64,000 bases of DNA from Ruminococcaceae bacterium HV4-5-B5C (GCA_900184925.1 FXYJ02000004.1:1-64000); one strand, 5' to 3'. Shown: positions 7,758 to 18,228, counted from the first letter of the stretch. The notes: generated by a model from the letters alone, not told the origin. Numbers and translations are program-made.

Positions 7758-8474
7758 TTGCAGCCGAAATATCATAGAGTTCTGCTCAAACTGAGCGGAG
7801 AAAGTCTTGCAGGAAATGAAACTCACGGCATCGATGCCGATACCGTCGTAAAAATTTGCCGGCCCATCAAGGCCTGCGCCGACATGGGTGTCCAGATGGG
7901 CATCGTCGTCGGGGGAGGAAATTTCTGGCGCGGCCGTTCCAGCGGCGATATGGACCGTACGAGAGCCGACCATATGGGGATGCTGGCCACGACAATCAAT
8001 GCGCTCGGCATTGCGGACGCACTTGAGCAGCAGGGGCTTGTCGTTCGCGTTCAGACCGCGATTGAAATGCGCCAGATTGCCGAACCGTATATTCGGAACC
8101 GTGCCGTCCGTCACCTGGAAAAGGGCAGGATTGTTGTGTTTGGGTGCGGAACAGGGAATCCGTTCTTCTCCACGGACACAGCCGCAGCGCTGCGTGCCGC
8201 CGAAATCGATGCCGACATTATCCTGAAGGCCACGATGGTAGACGGAGTTTACGATTCCGACCCGAAAAAGAATCCCGATGCGAAAAAATTCGACAGCCTT
8301 ACGTTTTACAATGTTCTGGAGCGCAATCTGCAGGTTATGGACAGCACGGCTGCCTCTCTTTGCAGAGACAACCGGATTCCGATCTGCGTTTTCAGCATTG
8401 CCGACCCGGAGAATATCGTCCGGGCGGTCTGCGGCGAAAAAATCGGAACAATCGTAAGGGAGGAGCAATCATGA
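7758..8474 (+). CDS. pyrH: UMP kinase PyrH
   Basis: PyrH phosphorylates UMP to UDP and feeds nucleotide and cell-wall synthesis. The 238-residue protein belongs to the amino-acid kinase fold and shows [12 protein letters not shown] at the N-terminus, [10 protein letters not shown], and [14 protein letters not shown] in the C-terminal half. The start is TTG at 7758, with AGGAG 8 bases upstream and the family-typical opening [18 protein letters not shown] at 7749 overlaps that site. It overlaps frr by 4 bases (ATGA). In many Firmicutes rpsB-tsf precede pyrH; here nrdR does. Confidence 0.95.
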   Translation: MQPKYHRVLLKLSGESLAGNETHGIDADTVVKICRPIKACADMGVQMGIVVGGGNFWRGRSSGDMDRTRADHMGMLATTINALGIADALEQQGLVVRVQTAIEMRQIAEPYIRNRAVRHLEKGRIVVFGCGTGNPFFSTDTAAALRAAEIDADIILKATMVDGVYDSDPKKNPDAKKFDSLTFYNVLERNLQVMDSTAASLCRDNRIPICVFSIADPENIVRAVCGEKIGTIVREEQS

Positions 8475-9025
8475 AGGACATTCTGGCCGATGCGGAAAAC
8501 CGCATGAAAAAAAGTCTCGCTGTGCTTCAGTCCGACTATGGGGCTGTGCGCGCCGGACGTGCGAACCCGGCGGTGCTCGATAAGATCCGTGTGGATTATT
8601 ACGGCACGCCGACTCCTGTGAACCAGCTTGCCGCGGTCGCCGTGAGCGAAGCGAGGATTCTCACGATTCAGCCGTGGGATTCGTCTGTCTGCAAGGCGAT
8701 TGAGCGCGCGCTTGAGACGTCGGATCTCGGCATCAACCCGCAGAGCGACGGAAAACTCATCCGGCTGACGTTTCCTCCGCTTTCCGAGGAACGCCGCCGC
8801 GACCTTGCGAAAGAAATCAGCAAGATGAATGAAGAATGCAAAGTTGCCGTCCGAGCCATTCGCCGCGACGCAATGGATAAGCTCAAAGAAGAAAAAAAGA
8901 ACTCGGAGCTGACCGAAGACGACCTGAAACATGCCGAAAAGAAGGCGCAGGACCTGACGGATAAATACTGCAAAGAAGCAGACCACCTGTTTGAGACGAA
9001 GAAAAAGGAAATAATGGAGATTTAG
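8471..9025 (+). CDS. frr: ribosome recycling factor
   Basis: RRF splits post-termination ribosomes together with EF-G. The 184-residue length is the family norm. It shows the [23 protein letters not shown] segment split over the first helix and hinge (about 18-40), the ILTIQPWD strand, and LTEERR/DLAK-type helices at the C-terminus ([15 protein letters not shown]). GGGAGGAG of the pyrH 3' end is its ribosome binding site, so translation is probably coupled to pyrH. uppS follows after 4 bases. Confidence 0.97.
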   Translation: MKDILADAENRMKKSLAVLQSDYGAVRAGRANPAVLDKIRVDYYGTPTPVNQLAAVAVSEARILTIQPWDSSVCKAIERALETSDLGINPQSDGKLIRLTFPPLSEERRRDLAKEISKMNEECKVAVRAIRRDAMDKLKEEKKNSELTEDDLKHAEKKAQDLTDKYCKEADHLFETKKKEIMEI

Positions 9026-9029
9026 GCAT

Positions 9030-9737
9030 ATGGCAGACAGGGCTTTACCACGGCACCTCGGGATCATTATGGACGGGAACGGCCGCTGGGCGAAAAAACG
9101 CGGCCTTCCCCGGTCTGCGGGCCATGCGGCAGGTGCAAAGGTTTTCAAAACAATCGTACGCTACTGCAGCCGCATAGGGCTGGAGTACCTCACAGTCTAT
9201 GCTTTTTCCACAGAAAACTGGAAAAGGCCGCACGACGAAGTCATGGCACTGATGGGGCTCTTTAAGACCTACCTTCGCGATGCCCTGGACAATTTCCTCA
9301 GCGAGAACGTGAAGGTCCGCTTCCTCGGGGATACGTCGGCTTTCGACCCGCAGCTCAAAGATCTGATCGACGAAATTACCCGTGTTTCTGAAAATCGGAC
9401 GGGCATGGTCCTGAATATTGCACTGAACTACGGCGGCCGCGCGGAAATCGTGCGCGCCGTCCAACTTTTAGCGACAGATGTGCAGAAGGGTCAGCTCCTG
9501 CCGGAAAACATCACGGAGAGCATGATTTCGTCCCACCTTTACACAGCGGGCCAGCCCGATCCCGACCTGATTATCCGGCCGAGCGGGGAAAACAGAATAT
9601 CCAATTTCATGCTTTGGCAGTCCGCCTATGCGGAGTATGTCGTGATGGACATTCTCTGGCCGGATCTGACGACGGAAGATCTGGAACATGCTTTTGATCT
9701 TTATGCAGCGCGAAGCCGCCGCTTTGGAGGGATTTGA
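9030..9737 (+). CDS. uppS: isoprenyl transferase (undecaprenyl diphosphate synthase) UppS
   Basis: A cis-prenyltransferase that elongates farnesyl diphosphate with IPP to undecaprenyl diphosphate, the lipid carrier of peptidoglycan. The 235-residue protein shows the catalytic IMDGNGRWA motif (13-21, D15), TVYAFSTENWKRP, and the C-terminal DLIIRPSGENRISNFMLWQ split over the IPP site. The substrate farnesyl diphosphate would come from IspA encoded at 39.3 kb. It directly abuts cdsA, whose ribosome binding site GGAGG lies in the last codons. Confidence 0.96.
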   Translation: MADRALPRHLGIIMDGNGRWAKKRGLPRSAGHAAGAKVFKTIVRYCSRIGLEYLTVYAFSTENWKRPHDEVMALMGLFKTYLRDALDNFLSENVKVRFLGDTSAFDPQLKDLIDEITRVSENRTGMVLNIALNYGGRAEIVRAVQLLATDVQKGQLLPENITESMISSHLYTAGQPDPDLIIRPSGENRISNFMLWQSAYAEYVVMDILWPDLTTEDLEHAFDLYAARSRRFGGI

Positions 9738-10559
9738 TTGAAGGAAAGAGTTACTTCGGCGTTTACTCTTGTTTTCTTTCTGGCGGCGGTTGTTGTGTTC
9801 AACCATTCTTTTCGTCCGGCGCTGAACATCGCCATCGCGCTCGTTTCTGTTCTCGGCGTTTATGAAATCATCACGGCGCTCGGGTTTACAAGAAATCTGA
9901 TGCTGATGGTGCCGAGTCTTATTTTTGCCTGTGTGCTGCCGTTCCTCGACAGCTGGACGGGGCGCGAAGTCGCGTACTTCCTCTATAATATCGTCATTTT
10001 TTCGGGCCTGATTTTTTATCACAGTGATGTTACCTTCCGTGAGGTCGGGGTGATTTACAGCATGGCGCTGATGATTCCGACGGCGCTGAGCACCATCATC
10101 AACCTGCGTGACCTCGGTCAGACACACGGCATGTTTTACGTCATCATCGCGATTTTTTCCGCGTGGATTTCCGATGTCGGCGGATTCTTCGCCGGGCGTC
10201 TGTTCGGCAAGCACAAGCTGTGCCCGAATATCAGTCCGAAAAAAACGATTGAAGGCGTCGGGGGCTCGTTTGCTCTTAATATCTTCTCCATGCTGCTTTT
10301 CGGGTGGATTTTCCAGAATGTTTTCCCGGCGAACGGCGTGACGGTTTCTTACCTGGCTCTGCTGCTTATCGGGTTTTTCGGAACAATTCTGTCCATCCTC
10401 GGGGACCTCAGTTTTTCCCTCATCAAGCGCAGCTGCCACATTAAGGATTTCAGTGAGATTATTCCGGGCCACGGAGGAATTCTCGACCGCTTCGACAGTG
10501 TGATCTTCGAGGCCCCGTTCGTTTTTCTGCTGGTTCAGTTCCTGCCGATTGTTAAATAA
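9738..10559 (+). CDS. cdsA: phosphatidate cytidylyltransferase CdsA
   Basis: CdsA makes CDP-diacylglycerol from phosphatidate and CTP at the membrane, the branch point of phospholipid synthesis. The 273-residue protein is strongly hydrophobic with about seven or eight membrane segments. It ends with the CTP-transferase signature: ILGDLSFSLIKRS followed by KDFSEIIPGHGGILDRFDS. The start is TTG at 9738, immediately after the uppS stop, with GGAGG 7 bases upstream. The neighbours uppS and dxr are the usual partners in Firmicutes. Confidence 0.95.
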   Translation: MKERVTSAFTLVFFLAAVVVFNHSFRPALNIAIALVSVLGVYEIITALGFTRNLMLMVPSLIFACVLPFLDSWTGREVAYFLYNIVIFSGLIFYHSDVTFREVGVIYSMALMIPTALSTIINLRDLGQTHGMFYVIIAIFSAWISDVGGFFAGRLFGKHKLCPNISPKKTIEGVGGSFALNIFSMLLFGWIFQNVFPANGVTVSYLALLLIGFFGTILSILGDLSFSLIKRSCHIKDFSEIIPGHGGILDRFDSVIFEAPFVFLLVQFLPIVK

Positions 10560-10594
10560 CCGGCTGCAATAAATCGGGATTATGGTGAATACTA

Positions 10595-11755
10595 ATGAGA
10601 AGATGTCTTTCCCTATTGGGCTCAACGGGTTCCATCGGCACACAGACGATTGACGTTGCACGCCGGCTCGGGCTGAAAATCTGCGCGATTGCCGCATACC
10701 GGAATGTCCGTCTTATGGAAGAGCAGATTCGCGAGTTCCGCCCGGAGCTTGCCGCAGTTTTCGATGAATCGGCAGCCAAAGCACTGAAAACCGCGGTGGC
10801 CGACCTTCCGGTGCGGGTCGTTTCCGGCATGGAAGGACTGTGCGAGGCGGCCTCTTTCGAAAAAGCCGACCTCGTCTGCAATTCCGTCGTCGGCCTTGTC
10901 GGCCTGCAGCCTACTCTTGCGGCGATTTCCGCGAAAAAGGACGTGGCGCTTTCAAACAAGGAAACGCTGGTTGCGGGCGGTTCCGTTGTAATGAAAGCGG
11001 CGGAAAAGGCCGGGGTCAGAATCCTTCCGGTCGACAGTGAGCATTCTGCAGTGTTCCAGTGCCTGCAGGGATGCCCGGAAAAGAAAGCGCTCAAGCGTAT
11101 TATCCTGACGGCCTCCGGAGGGCCTTTTTTTGGATGGACTGCCGACAGCCTCAAAACCGTTACGCCCGAACAGGCGCTGCATCACCCGAACTGGCATATG
11201 GGCCCGAAGGTGACGATCGATTCTGCAACCATGATGAACAAAGGCCTTGAAGTCATGGAGGCTTCCTGGCTCTTTGGCTTGCCGCCTTCGCAGATTGACG
11301 TCCTTGTTCAAAGGGAAAGCGTCGTGCATTCACTGATCGAGTATGAAGACAACTCGGTCATTGCGCAGCTTGGAGTTCCTGATATGCGTCTTCCGATTCA
11401 GTACGCCATCACGTGGCCGGACCGCGTGCCTTCTCCCATTGCACAGCTCGATCTGGCGGAGTATGGTACCCTGACTTTTGCGAGGGCGGACGAAAAAACA
11501 TTCCGTTGCCTTGCCGTTTGCCGCGAAGCCATGCGGCGTGGAGGCCTCGCCCCCGCTGCCGCGAACGGTGCCAACGAAGAGGCTGTTTCTCTGTTCCTTG
11601 ACCATCGGATTTCCTTTCCGGACATCGGCGTTCTTGTTTCCGAAGCCACGGCGCACCAGTCGGATGTGCCGGAAGACCTTACCGTCGAAGACATTTTGAA
11701 AGCCGACGCCGCCGCACGCAGTTATGTGCTTGGCGCTGTCGGCAGTTTGAGGTGA
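10595..11755 (+). CDS. dxr: 1-deoxy-D-xylulose-5-phosphate reductoisomerase
   Basis: The second enzyme of the MEP isoprenoid pathway, converting DXP to MEP with NADPH. The 386-residue length is normal. Visible motifs are the NADPH loop GSTGSIG (9-15), the substrate and metal region PVDSEHSAVFQCL, SGGPFFG, and NKGLEVMEA with its metal-ligand glutamate. The stop TGA overlaps the GTG start of rseP. A weak ribosome binding site (GGTGAAT) precedes it. ispG lies two genes downstream, but dxs, ispD, ispE, ispF and ispH are not in the window. Confidence 0.96.
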   Translation: MRRCLSLLGSTGSIGTQTIDVARRLGLKICAIAAYRNVRLMEEQIREFRPELAAVFDESAAKALKTAVADLPVRVVSGMEGLCEAASFEKADLVCNSVVGLVGLQPTLAAISAKKDVALSNKETLVAGGSVVMKAAEKAGVRILPVDSEHSAVFQCLQGCPEKKALKRIILTASGGPFFGWTADSLKTVTPEQALHHPNWHMGPKVTIDSATMMNKGLEVMEASWLFGLPPSQIDVLVQRESVVHSLIEYEDNSVIAQLGVPDMRLPIQYAITWPDRVPSPIAQLDLAEYGTLTFARADEKTFRCLAVCREAMRRGGLAPAAANGANEEAVSLFLDHRISFPDIGVLVSEATAHQSDVPEDLTVEDILKADAAARSYVLGAVGSLR

Positions 11756-12831
11756 TTGCTATTATTCGGGTGGTTTTAATCATTATTGCGGTGCTCCTGT
11801 TCGGGTTCATGATCTTTATCCATGAATTCGGGCATTTCTTCAGCGCGAAGCTCTGCGGCATCCGTGTCAATGAATTTGCCATCGGCATGGGGCCGAAATT
11901 GTTCCATTTCCAGAAGGGCGAGACCAATTATTCGCTCCGCCTCCTGCCGATCGGCGGCTTTTGCGCCATGGAAGGTGAAAGCGGCGATAGCGACGACGAG
12001 CACGCCTTCAATAAGAAGCCGGTCTGGCAGCGCATGATTGTCGTGATCATGGGCGCTGTGATGAACGTTATCCTCGGCCTTGTGCTGATGATGATCCTTC
12101 TGGGCCAGCAGCAGATGTTCAACTCGACGACAGTTGTCGCCTTTGCAAAGAACTCAGCGTTTCAGGCGGCGGGACTGGAAGTCGGGGACACCTTTGTTTC
12201 CGTTGACCATTACCGCATTTACGGCGACAAGGACCTCAGCTTCGCCATGGCGACAGCCAATCCGTCTTCTGTCGATATCGTGGTTCGGCGCGGCGACAAA
12301 ACGCTGAACTTTAATAAAGTAAAACTGAATTCCCAGAAGATCAGCGGAAAGAACTATGTTTCATTTGACTTTTATGTCGAGCCGATTCAAAAGAATTTCG
12401 GTACGCTTCTTTCAAAAACGGTGCAGGACACGGTTTCGGTGGTACGGCTTGTGTGGTACAGCCTGATCAGTCTGCTGACCGGGAAATTCGGGTTCAATGA
12501 AATGGCCGGGCCCGTCGGCGCAGCCGATGCGGTGGGTCAGGTGATTACCTCCGGTCTGCAGCAGAATTTCCTCGCCGGGCTGAACAATGTGATCTATGTG
12601 ATGATGCTGTTCACCGTCAATCTCGGTGTGTTCAACCTGATTCCGTTTCCTGCGCTCGACGGGGGAAAGTTTTTCCTGTTCCTCATTGAAGCAGTCCGCC
12701 GCAAGCCAATTAAGGAAAAATACGTCGGCGTTGTGGAGACGGTGGGGTTCGCTGTGCTCATGTGCTTTATGCTGATTGTTACCTACAGCGATATTCTCAG
12801 GCTGGCGACCGGAAAGGGCCTCGGTGGATAG
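11752..12831 (+). CDS. rseP: site-2 (RIP) zinc metalloprotease RseP
   Basis: An intramembrane protease that cuts anti-sigma factors or signal-peptide remnants. The 359-residue protein has the HEFGH zinc motif at 24-28 inside the first membrane helix, a PDZ-like region around 130-200, and the third ligand motif FNLIPFPALDGG (294-305) in a later helix. The start is GTG at 11752, overlapping the dxr stop; spacing from GAGG is tight, so the true start could be the GTG at 11770. The position between dxr and ispG is typical for Clostridia. Confidence 0.94.
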   Translation: MIAIIRVVLIIIAVLLFGFMIFIHEFGHFFSAKLCGIRVNEFAIGMGPKLFHFQKGETNYSLRLLPIGGFCAMEGESGDSDDEHAFNKKPVWQRMIVVIMGAVMNVILGLVLMMILLGQQQMFNSTTVVAFAKNSAFQAAGLEVGDTFVSVDHYRIYGDKDLSFAMATANPSSVDIVVRRGDKTLNFNKVKLNSQKISGKNYVSFDFYVEPIQKNFGTLLSKTVQDTVSVVRLVWYSLISLLTGKFGFNEMAGPVGAADAVGQVITSGLQQNFLAGLNNVIYVMMLFTVNLGVFNLIPFPALDGGKFFLFLIEAVRRKPIKEKYVGVVETVGFAVLMCFMLIVTYSDILRLATGKGLGG

Positions 12832-12832
12832 G

Positions 12833-13873
12833 ATGAGACAGTCGAAAAGAGTCATGGTCGGGAGCGTTGCCGTCGGAGGCGGGGCTCCCGTTACGGTTCA
12901 GTCCATGCTGAACATTCCCGCGGACCGTGTGGAAGACAGCGTTCGTCAGGCGAAAGAGCTTGCTGCCGCGGGGTGCGATATCCTGCGTGCCGCCGTTCCG
13001 GATGAAAATGCACTTGCCCTGATCCCGGCGATTAAAAAAGAAGTTTCCGTTCCGCTTGTCGCAGATATTCATTTTGACCACCGTCTCGCGCTCGCCGCGG
13101 CGGAGGCCGGCGTGGACGCAATCCGCATCAATCCCGGAAACATCGGTTCCGACGACCGGGTAAAAGCGGTTGCCGACTGTTGCCGCAAAAAGCGGATTCC
13201 AATCCGCATCGGCGTCAATTCCGGTTCCGTTCAGAAGAGTTTTCTCGAAGAATTCGGGGGGCCAACACCGGAGGCTCTGGCCGAAAGCGCTCTCTACCAT
13301 GCGTCGCTTCTTGAGAAATTTGATTTTACCGACATCGTGATTTCCATCAAGTCTTCCAGTGTGGAGAAGATGATCCGCGCAAACGAGATCGTCGCCGACA
13401 GATGCTCCTATCCTCTGCACCTCGGGGTGACGGAGGCCGGAACCGAGCGTATCGGCGTCATGAAGTCCGCACTCGGAATCGGAACGCTGCTCCGCGCCGG
13501 GATCGGTGACACCATCCGCGTTTCGCTGACCGCAGACCCTGTGCGGGAAGTCGAAGCCGGCAGCGATCTGCTGAAGATTCTCGGTCTGCGCGGCGGTGTG
13601 AAAATTGTTTCCTGCCCGACCTGCGGCCGTACGAAGATCGACCTGATCTCCATCGCCTCCGAAGTGGAAAAGCGTCTTGCCGGTTGTAGAAAAGACATCA
13701 CGGTCGCCGTAATGGGCTGTGCCGTGAACGGGCCCGGGGAAGCGCGCGAGGCTGACGTCGGCATCGCGGGGGGAGACGGCTGCGGCCTGATTTTCAAGAA
13801 GGGACAGATCGTCCGCAGGGTTCCGGAAAGCGAACTGATCGACGGTCTGATGGAAGAAATCGAAAACTTGTAA
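12833..13873 (+). CDS. ispG: 4-hydroxy-3-methylbut-2-enyl diphosphate synthase IspG
   Basis: An iron-sulfur enzyme that converts MEcPP to HMBPP, the penultimate MEP step. The 346-residue protein has a TIM-barrel first half (VADIHFDHRLAL, IRINPGNIG) and the C-terminal cluster ligands C261, C264 and C296 with E303 in GPGE. ATG at 12833 follows GGTGGATAGG and starts one base after the rseP stop. An open frame extends upstream inside rseP but has no site. It is followed 14 bases later by polC. Confidence 0.96.
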   Translation: MRQSKRVMVGSVAVGGGAPVTVQSMLNIPADRVEDSVRQAKELAAAGCDILRAAVPDENALALIPAIKKEVSVPLVADIHFDHRLALAAAEAGVDAIRINPGNIGSDDRVKAVADCCRKKRIPIRIGVNSGSVQKSFLEEFGGPTPEALAESALYHASLLEKFDFTDIVISIKSSSVEKMIRANEIVADRCSYPLHLGVTEAGTERIGVMKSALGIGTLLRAGIGDTIRVSLTADPVREVEAGSDLLKILGLRGGVKIVSCPTCGRTKIDLISIASEVEKRLAGCRKDITVAVMGCAVNGPGEAREADVGIAGGDGCGLIFKKGQIVRRVPESELIDGLMEEIENL

Positions 13874-13887
13874 AGGGAGAAACATCG

Positions 13888-16800
13888 TTGAAGAACTTCG
13901 GGGAATTTTTCAGTTCATACATAGACTTGGCGGGTTTCCCGCCGCAGATCGGCAGCGGGGAAGTCAGAACCATGCAGATCGATTCCGCAAACAGGACGCT
14001 CACCGTCAAGGTCGGTTTCTCGTCACCGGTGGAGCGGAGCGTACTGTACCGTCTGGAAGAACGCATCGCGGTGTGCAGGCAGCTTCGTCTCAGCCGCGCG
14101 GAGATTCACCCCGAATACCCGGGCGAATGTTTTTCTCTGGATTACTATCCGAGCCTCGTCATGGAGCTGAAACGCCGCGAGGCAAGCATCAACGGAACTT
14201 TGAAAGACTCGTCTCCCCGGTTGGACGGCGGCGCTCTTGTGATCTCGCTGCGTCACGGCGGCGGCGAGCTTTTGCTTTCTCAGCACGCCGACCGCGTCCT
14301 TTCCAAACTGATCGGCGAAGAATTCGGCCTGACGGTTCCCGTCCGGTTCGATGGTGTTCTTGCCGTTGAAGAATCGAGCCCCGTACATATTGAGCGGATG
14401 AAGCAGGCAGAAGAGAAGAAGCGCAGACAGGCTGTCGTGGAAATGGTCGAGGAGCACGACGCCGCCCTGAAAAAGCCGTCTCAGTCGAGAACGATCAGCG
14501 TACGGAGCGGCGAAACGCTGGTTCCTAGCATCATTCCCGAAACATCGCGGGAGATTTACGGGCACGTGGGAAAGGGTAAGCTGATTCCTCTGTCTCAGGT
14601 GACGCCGGATATCGGAAGTGTTACAGTCTGGGGAGAAATTTTTTCAGCCGACCAGAAAGAAACGAGGGACAGGCAGCGGAAGATTTACTCGCTCAACGTT
14701 ACCGATTATACCAACTCGATCACGCTGAAGATTATTGAGCTTGTAAATCAGTGCAAAATGCTCGATACTCTTTCGGTCGGGACAAGTGTCATTGTCCGCG
14801 GCGACGTGGAATATGACAAATATGACCATGAGATTGTCATCCGCCCCCGCGGCATTGCTACGGTAGAGCAGATCAAGGTCGCCGACACGGCGGAAAATAA
14901 GCGCGTAGAACTGCACCTGCACACCAGCATGTCCGCCATGGACGGAGTGAATTCCGCGGGCGACCTTGTGAAGCGCGCGGCCCAGTGGGGCCATCCTGCC
15001 GTCGCGATCACGGATCACGGCGTGGCGCAGGCATTCCCGGAAGCGATGAACGCCGCGGCCGACATGCAAAAAAAGGGAAAGCCGATTAAAGTCATTTACG
15101 GCATGGAGGCTTATTTCGTCAATGACCTTGTTCCGGCGGTAAAAGGCAAGACCAGTAAGACGTTTCAGGACGAGTTCATTGCCTTTGACGTAGAAACGAC
15201 CGGTCTCAGCCCGAACGGCGACCGTATGACCGAAATCGGTGCGGTCAGGATCGTACGCGGCGAGATTGCGGATTCCTTCGACACGTTTGTGAACCCGGAG
15301 CGCCATATCCCGGAGAAGATCACCAGTCTGACAAGCATTACCGATGAAATGGTGAAGGACGCGCCGAGCGAGAAAGAAGCTTTGAACGCGTTTTTCACCT
15401 TTTGCGGCGAAAACGCCGTGTTAATTGCCCACAATGCGGATTTCGACACTTCGTTTCTCCGCGCGGCTGCACTGAGAAACGGCATGACGTTCGGCAATAC
15501 TTATATCGATACGATCCCCATGTGCCGGTCCCTTCTGAAAGACATCAAAAACTACAAGCTCGACACTGTCGCGAAATATCTGAAGCTCGAGGATTTTCAT
15601 CATCACCGCGCCTGCGACGATGCCGCCATTCTCGGGAAGATTTTTCTCCGCCTGCTGCAGCGCATGACGGAGGATACGGGGGCCAAAACCGTCTCGGAGA
15701 TCAACACCTCCCTCGCGGGCGGCGACGTGAAAAAGATCAAGTCCTACCACATGATTATCCTCGCGAAAAACAAGGTCGGCCTCAAGAACCTTTACAAGCT
15801 GATTTCCGCTTCTCACCTTGAGCATTTCTACCGCAATCCCCGTGTCCCGAAAACGGAGCTGATGCAGCTTCGGGAAGGGCTTCTCATCGGCAGCGCGTGT
15901 CAGGCCGGGGAGCTGTATGAGGCTGTTTACGAGGGCCAGCCGTGGCAGCGTCTGTGTGAGATCGCTTCGTTTTACGATTACCTTGAGATTCAGCCTCTCG
16001 GCAACAATGAGTTCATGGTGCGTGAGGGGATGGTGCCGGACGAGGAAAAGCTCCGTGAATTCAACCGGACGATTGTGCGCCTTGGCGAGAAACTGAACAA
16101 ACCCGTTGTCGCGACCTGCGACGTTCACTTTATGGACCCGAAGGACGGGGCCTACCGGAAGATTCTCATGGCCGGCCTGGGCTACAAGGATACGGACGAG
16201 CAGGCACCGCTTTATTTTCGCACGACCGATGAGATGCTTGAGGAATTTTCCTATCTCGGGAAAGAAAAAGCCTATGAGGTCGTCGTAAAAAACACCAATC
16301 TGATCGCGGACATGGCAGAAAATATCAAGCCGGTTCCGGACGGCACGTTTCCTCCGTTCATTGAGGGTGCCGAGGAACAGCTTACCAACATAACGTGGTC
16401 GCGCGCGAAAGAGATTTACGGTGATCCGCTGCCCGAAATCGTAAAGAAGCGCCTTGACCGGGAACTCGGTTCCATTACAAAGCACGGATTTTCAATTCTT
16501 TACATGACCGCGCAGAAGCTGGTTGCCGACTCGGTCGCACACGGCTATCTCGTCGGCTCCCGTGGGTCCGTCGGTTCGTCGTTCGTGGCCAATATGGCCG
16601 GTATTTCCGAAGTCAATCCGCTGCAGCCCCATTATGTCTGCCCCAAATGCAAACACAGCGAATTCATTACGGACGGCAGCTATGGCAGCGGCTTCGACCT
16701 CCCGCCGAAAAACTGCCCGGTCTGCGGCACCGAATACAACCGCGATGGCCATACGATCCCGTTCGAAACGTTCCTTGGTTTCGACGGCGACAAGACGCCG

Positions 16801-18228
16801 GATATCGACCTGAACTTTTCCGGTGAATACCAGTCGAGCGCTCACCGCTACACGGAGACGCTTTTCGGAAAAGACAACGTGTTCAAGGCCGGTACCATCG
16901 CTACTGTCGCCGACAAGACAGCCATCGGTTTCGTTAAAAAGTATGCGGAGGAACGTAATCTTGTGATGCACCGGGCCGAGGAACTGCGCCTTGCCATCGG
17001 CTGCACCGGCATCAAGCGTACGACGGGGCAGCACCCGGGCGGCATGGTCGTTGTGCCGAAGGGCATGGAAGTCTGCGACTTCTGCCCGGTCCAGCATCCG
17101 GCAAACGATGCAACGTCCGACAGCATCACGACGCACTTCGACTTCCATTCCATCCACGATACGATCTGCAAGCTGGACGAACTGGGCCACGATGTTCCGA
17201 CGATTTACCGTTATCTGGAGGATTACACCGGCATCCCTGTGATGGACGTCTCCATGAGCGACCCCGAGGTGATGTCTCTCTTCAGCTCGACGGAGGCACT
17301 CGGTGTCAAGCCGGAGGACATCGATTCGCAGACCGGCACGTTTTCTCTGCCGGAGGTCGGTACCAGCTTTGTGCGCCAGATGCTGATGGATTCCGGGCCG
17401 AAAACATTTTCCGATCTGCTGCAGGTTTCCGGCCTCTCGCACGGCACCGATGTGTGGCTCGGCAATGCGCAGGAGCTGATTAAAAACGGCACCTGCACGA
17501 TTTCGGAGGTTATCGGAACGCGCGACAGCATCATGACCTACCTGCTGCAGAAAGGCCTTGAGCCGAAAATGGCGTTCAAGATCATGGAAATCGTGCGAAA
17601 GGGAAAAGCCCCGACCAAGCTGACCGCCGATTATATTCAGGCTATGAAGGATCACAACGTTCCGCAGTGGTATCTTGACTCCTGCATGAAGATCAAGTAT
17701 ATGTTCCCGAAAGCGCATGCCGCCGCGTACATGATTTCAACGCTGAGGCTGGGTTGGTATAAGGTACATAAGCCGGTTGAATACTACTCGGCTTACTTTA
17801 CCGTCCGCGGTGAAGATTTTGATGGAGCTCTCGTCACGCAGGGCAGGGAAGCCGTCCGTCGTAAAATGAACGAAATCAGCATGAAGGGCAAAGAGGCCAG
17901 TGCAAAGGAAGAAGCCGCTTACGCCACGCTCCAGATCGTCAACGAAATGCTCGCGCGCGGCATCGGGGTTCTTCCGGTGGATCTCTACCGATCGGACGCA
18001 AAAAAGTTCCTTGTGGAGGACGGAAAAGTCCGGCTGCCGTTCCTGTCGCTCAGCGGCGTCGGCGAGGCGGCGGCAAACAGCCTGGCCGACGCCAAAAACA
18101 AGGGGAAATACCTTTCCGTAGAGGATCTTCAGGCGCGCTCGAAGGTCTCAAAATCCGTTATTGAGACACTCTCGGGAGCCGGAGTGCTTACCGGTCTGCC
18201 GGAAAGCAGCCAGATGACGCTGTTTTGA
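13888..18228 (+). CDS. polC: DNA polymerase III alpha subunit, PolC type
   Basis: The replicative polymerase of low-GC Gram-positives, with built-in 3'-5' proofreading. The 1446-residue protein shows an OB-fold region (about 230-330), the PHP domain (LHLHTSMSAMDG, near 340), the inserted DnaQ-like exonuclease (FDVETTGLSPNGDRMTEIG, split here across the ExoI site near 430), the polymerase core with PDIDLNFSGE (near 970), and the PolC zinc motif CPKC...CPVC (near 915-950). Start TTG at 13888 has AGGGAGA 7 bases upstream. proS, which often lies before polC in Bacillus, is absent here. Confidence 0.97.
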   Translation: MKNFGEFFSSYIDLAGFPPQIGSGEVRTMQIDSANRTLTVKVGFSSPVERSVLYRLEERIAVCRQLRLSRAEIHPEYPGECFSLDYYPSLVMELKRREASINGTLKDSSPRLDGGALVISLRHGGGELLLSQHADRVLSKLIGEEFGLTVPVRFDGVLAVEESSPVHIERMKQAEEKKRRQAVVEMVEEHDAALKKPSQSRTISVRSGETLVPSIIPETSREIYGHVGKGKLIPLSQVTPDIGSVTVWGEIFSADQKETRDRQRKIYSLNVTDYTNSITLKIIELVNQCKMLDTLSVGTSVIVRGDVEYDKYDHEIVIRPRGIATVEQIKVADTAENKRVELHLHTSMSAMDGVNSAGDLVKRAAQWGHPAVAITDHGVAQAFPEAMNAAADMQKKGKPIKVIYGMEAYFVNDLVPAVKGKTSKTFQDEFIAFDVETTGLSPNGDRMTEIGAVRIVRGEIADSFDTFVNPERHIPEKITSLTSITDEMVKDAPSEKEALNAFFTFCGENAVLIAHNADFDTSFLRAAALRNGMTFGNTYIDTIPMCRSLLKDIKNYKLDTVAKYLKLEDFHHHRACDDAAILGKIFLRLLQRMTEDTGAKTVSEINTSLAGGDVKKIKSYHMIILAKNKVGLKNLYKLISASHLEHFYRNPRVPKTELMQLREGLLIGSACQAGELYEAVYEGQPWQRLCEIASFYDYLEIQPLGNNEFMVREGMVPDEEKLREFNRTIVRLGEKLNKPVVATCDVHFMDPKDGAYRKILMAGLGYKDTDEQAPLYFRTTDEMLEEFSYLGKEKAYEVVVKNTNLIADMAENIKPVPDGTFPPFIEGAEEQLTNITWSRAKEIYGDPLPEIVKKRLDRELGSITKHGFSILYMTAQKLVADSVAHGYLVGSRGSVGSSFVANMAGISEVNPLQPHYVCPKCKHSEFITDGSYGSGFDLPPKNCPVCGTEYNRDGHTIPFETFLGFDGDKTPDIDLNFSGEYQSSAHRYTETLFGKDNVFKAGTIATVADKTAIGFVKKYAEERNLVMHRAEELRLAIGCTGIKRTTGQHPGGMVVVPKGMEVCDFCPVQHPANDATSDSITTHFDFHSIHDTICKLDELGHDVPTIYRYLEDYTGIPVMDVSMSDPEVMSLFSSTEALGVKPEDIDSQTGTFSLPEVGTSFVRQMLMDSGPKTFSDLLQVSGLSHGTDVWLGNAQELIKNGTCTISEVIGTRDSIMTYLLQKGLEPKMAFKIMEIVRKGKAPTKLTADYIQAMKDHNVPQWYLDSCMKIKYMFPKAHAAAYMISTLRLGWYKVHKPVEYYSAYFTVRGEDFDGALVTQGREAVRRKMNEISMKGKEASAKEEAAYATLQIVNEMLARGIGVLPVDLYRSDAKKFLVEDGKVRLPFLSLSGVGEAAANSLADAKNKGKYLSVEDLQARSKVSKSVIETLSGAGVLTGLPESSQMTLF

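Noticed and set aside
9468..10697. 409-codon minus-strand open frame opposite uppS, cdsA and dxr
   Set aside because: Its low-complexity Asn/Arg/Gln-rich translation is typical of the reverse of membrane-protein codons.
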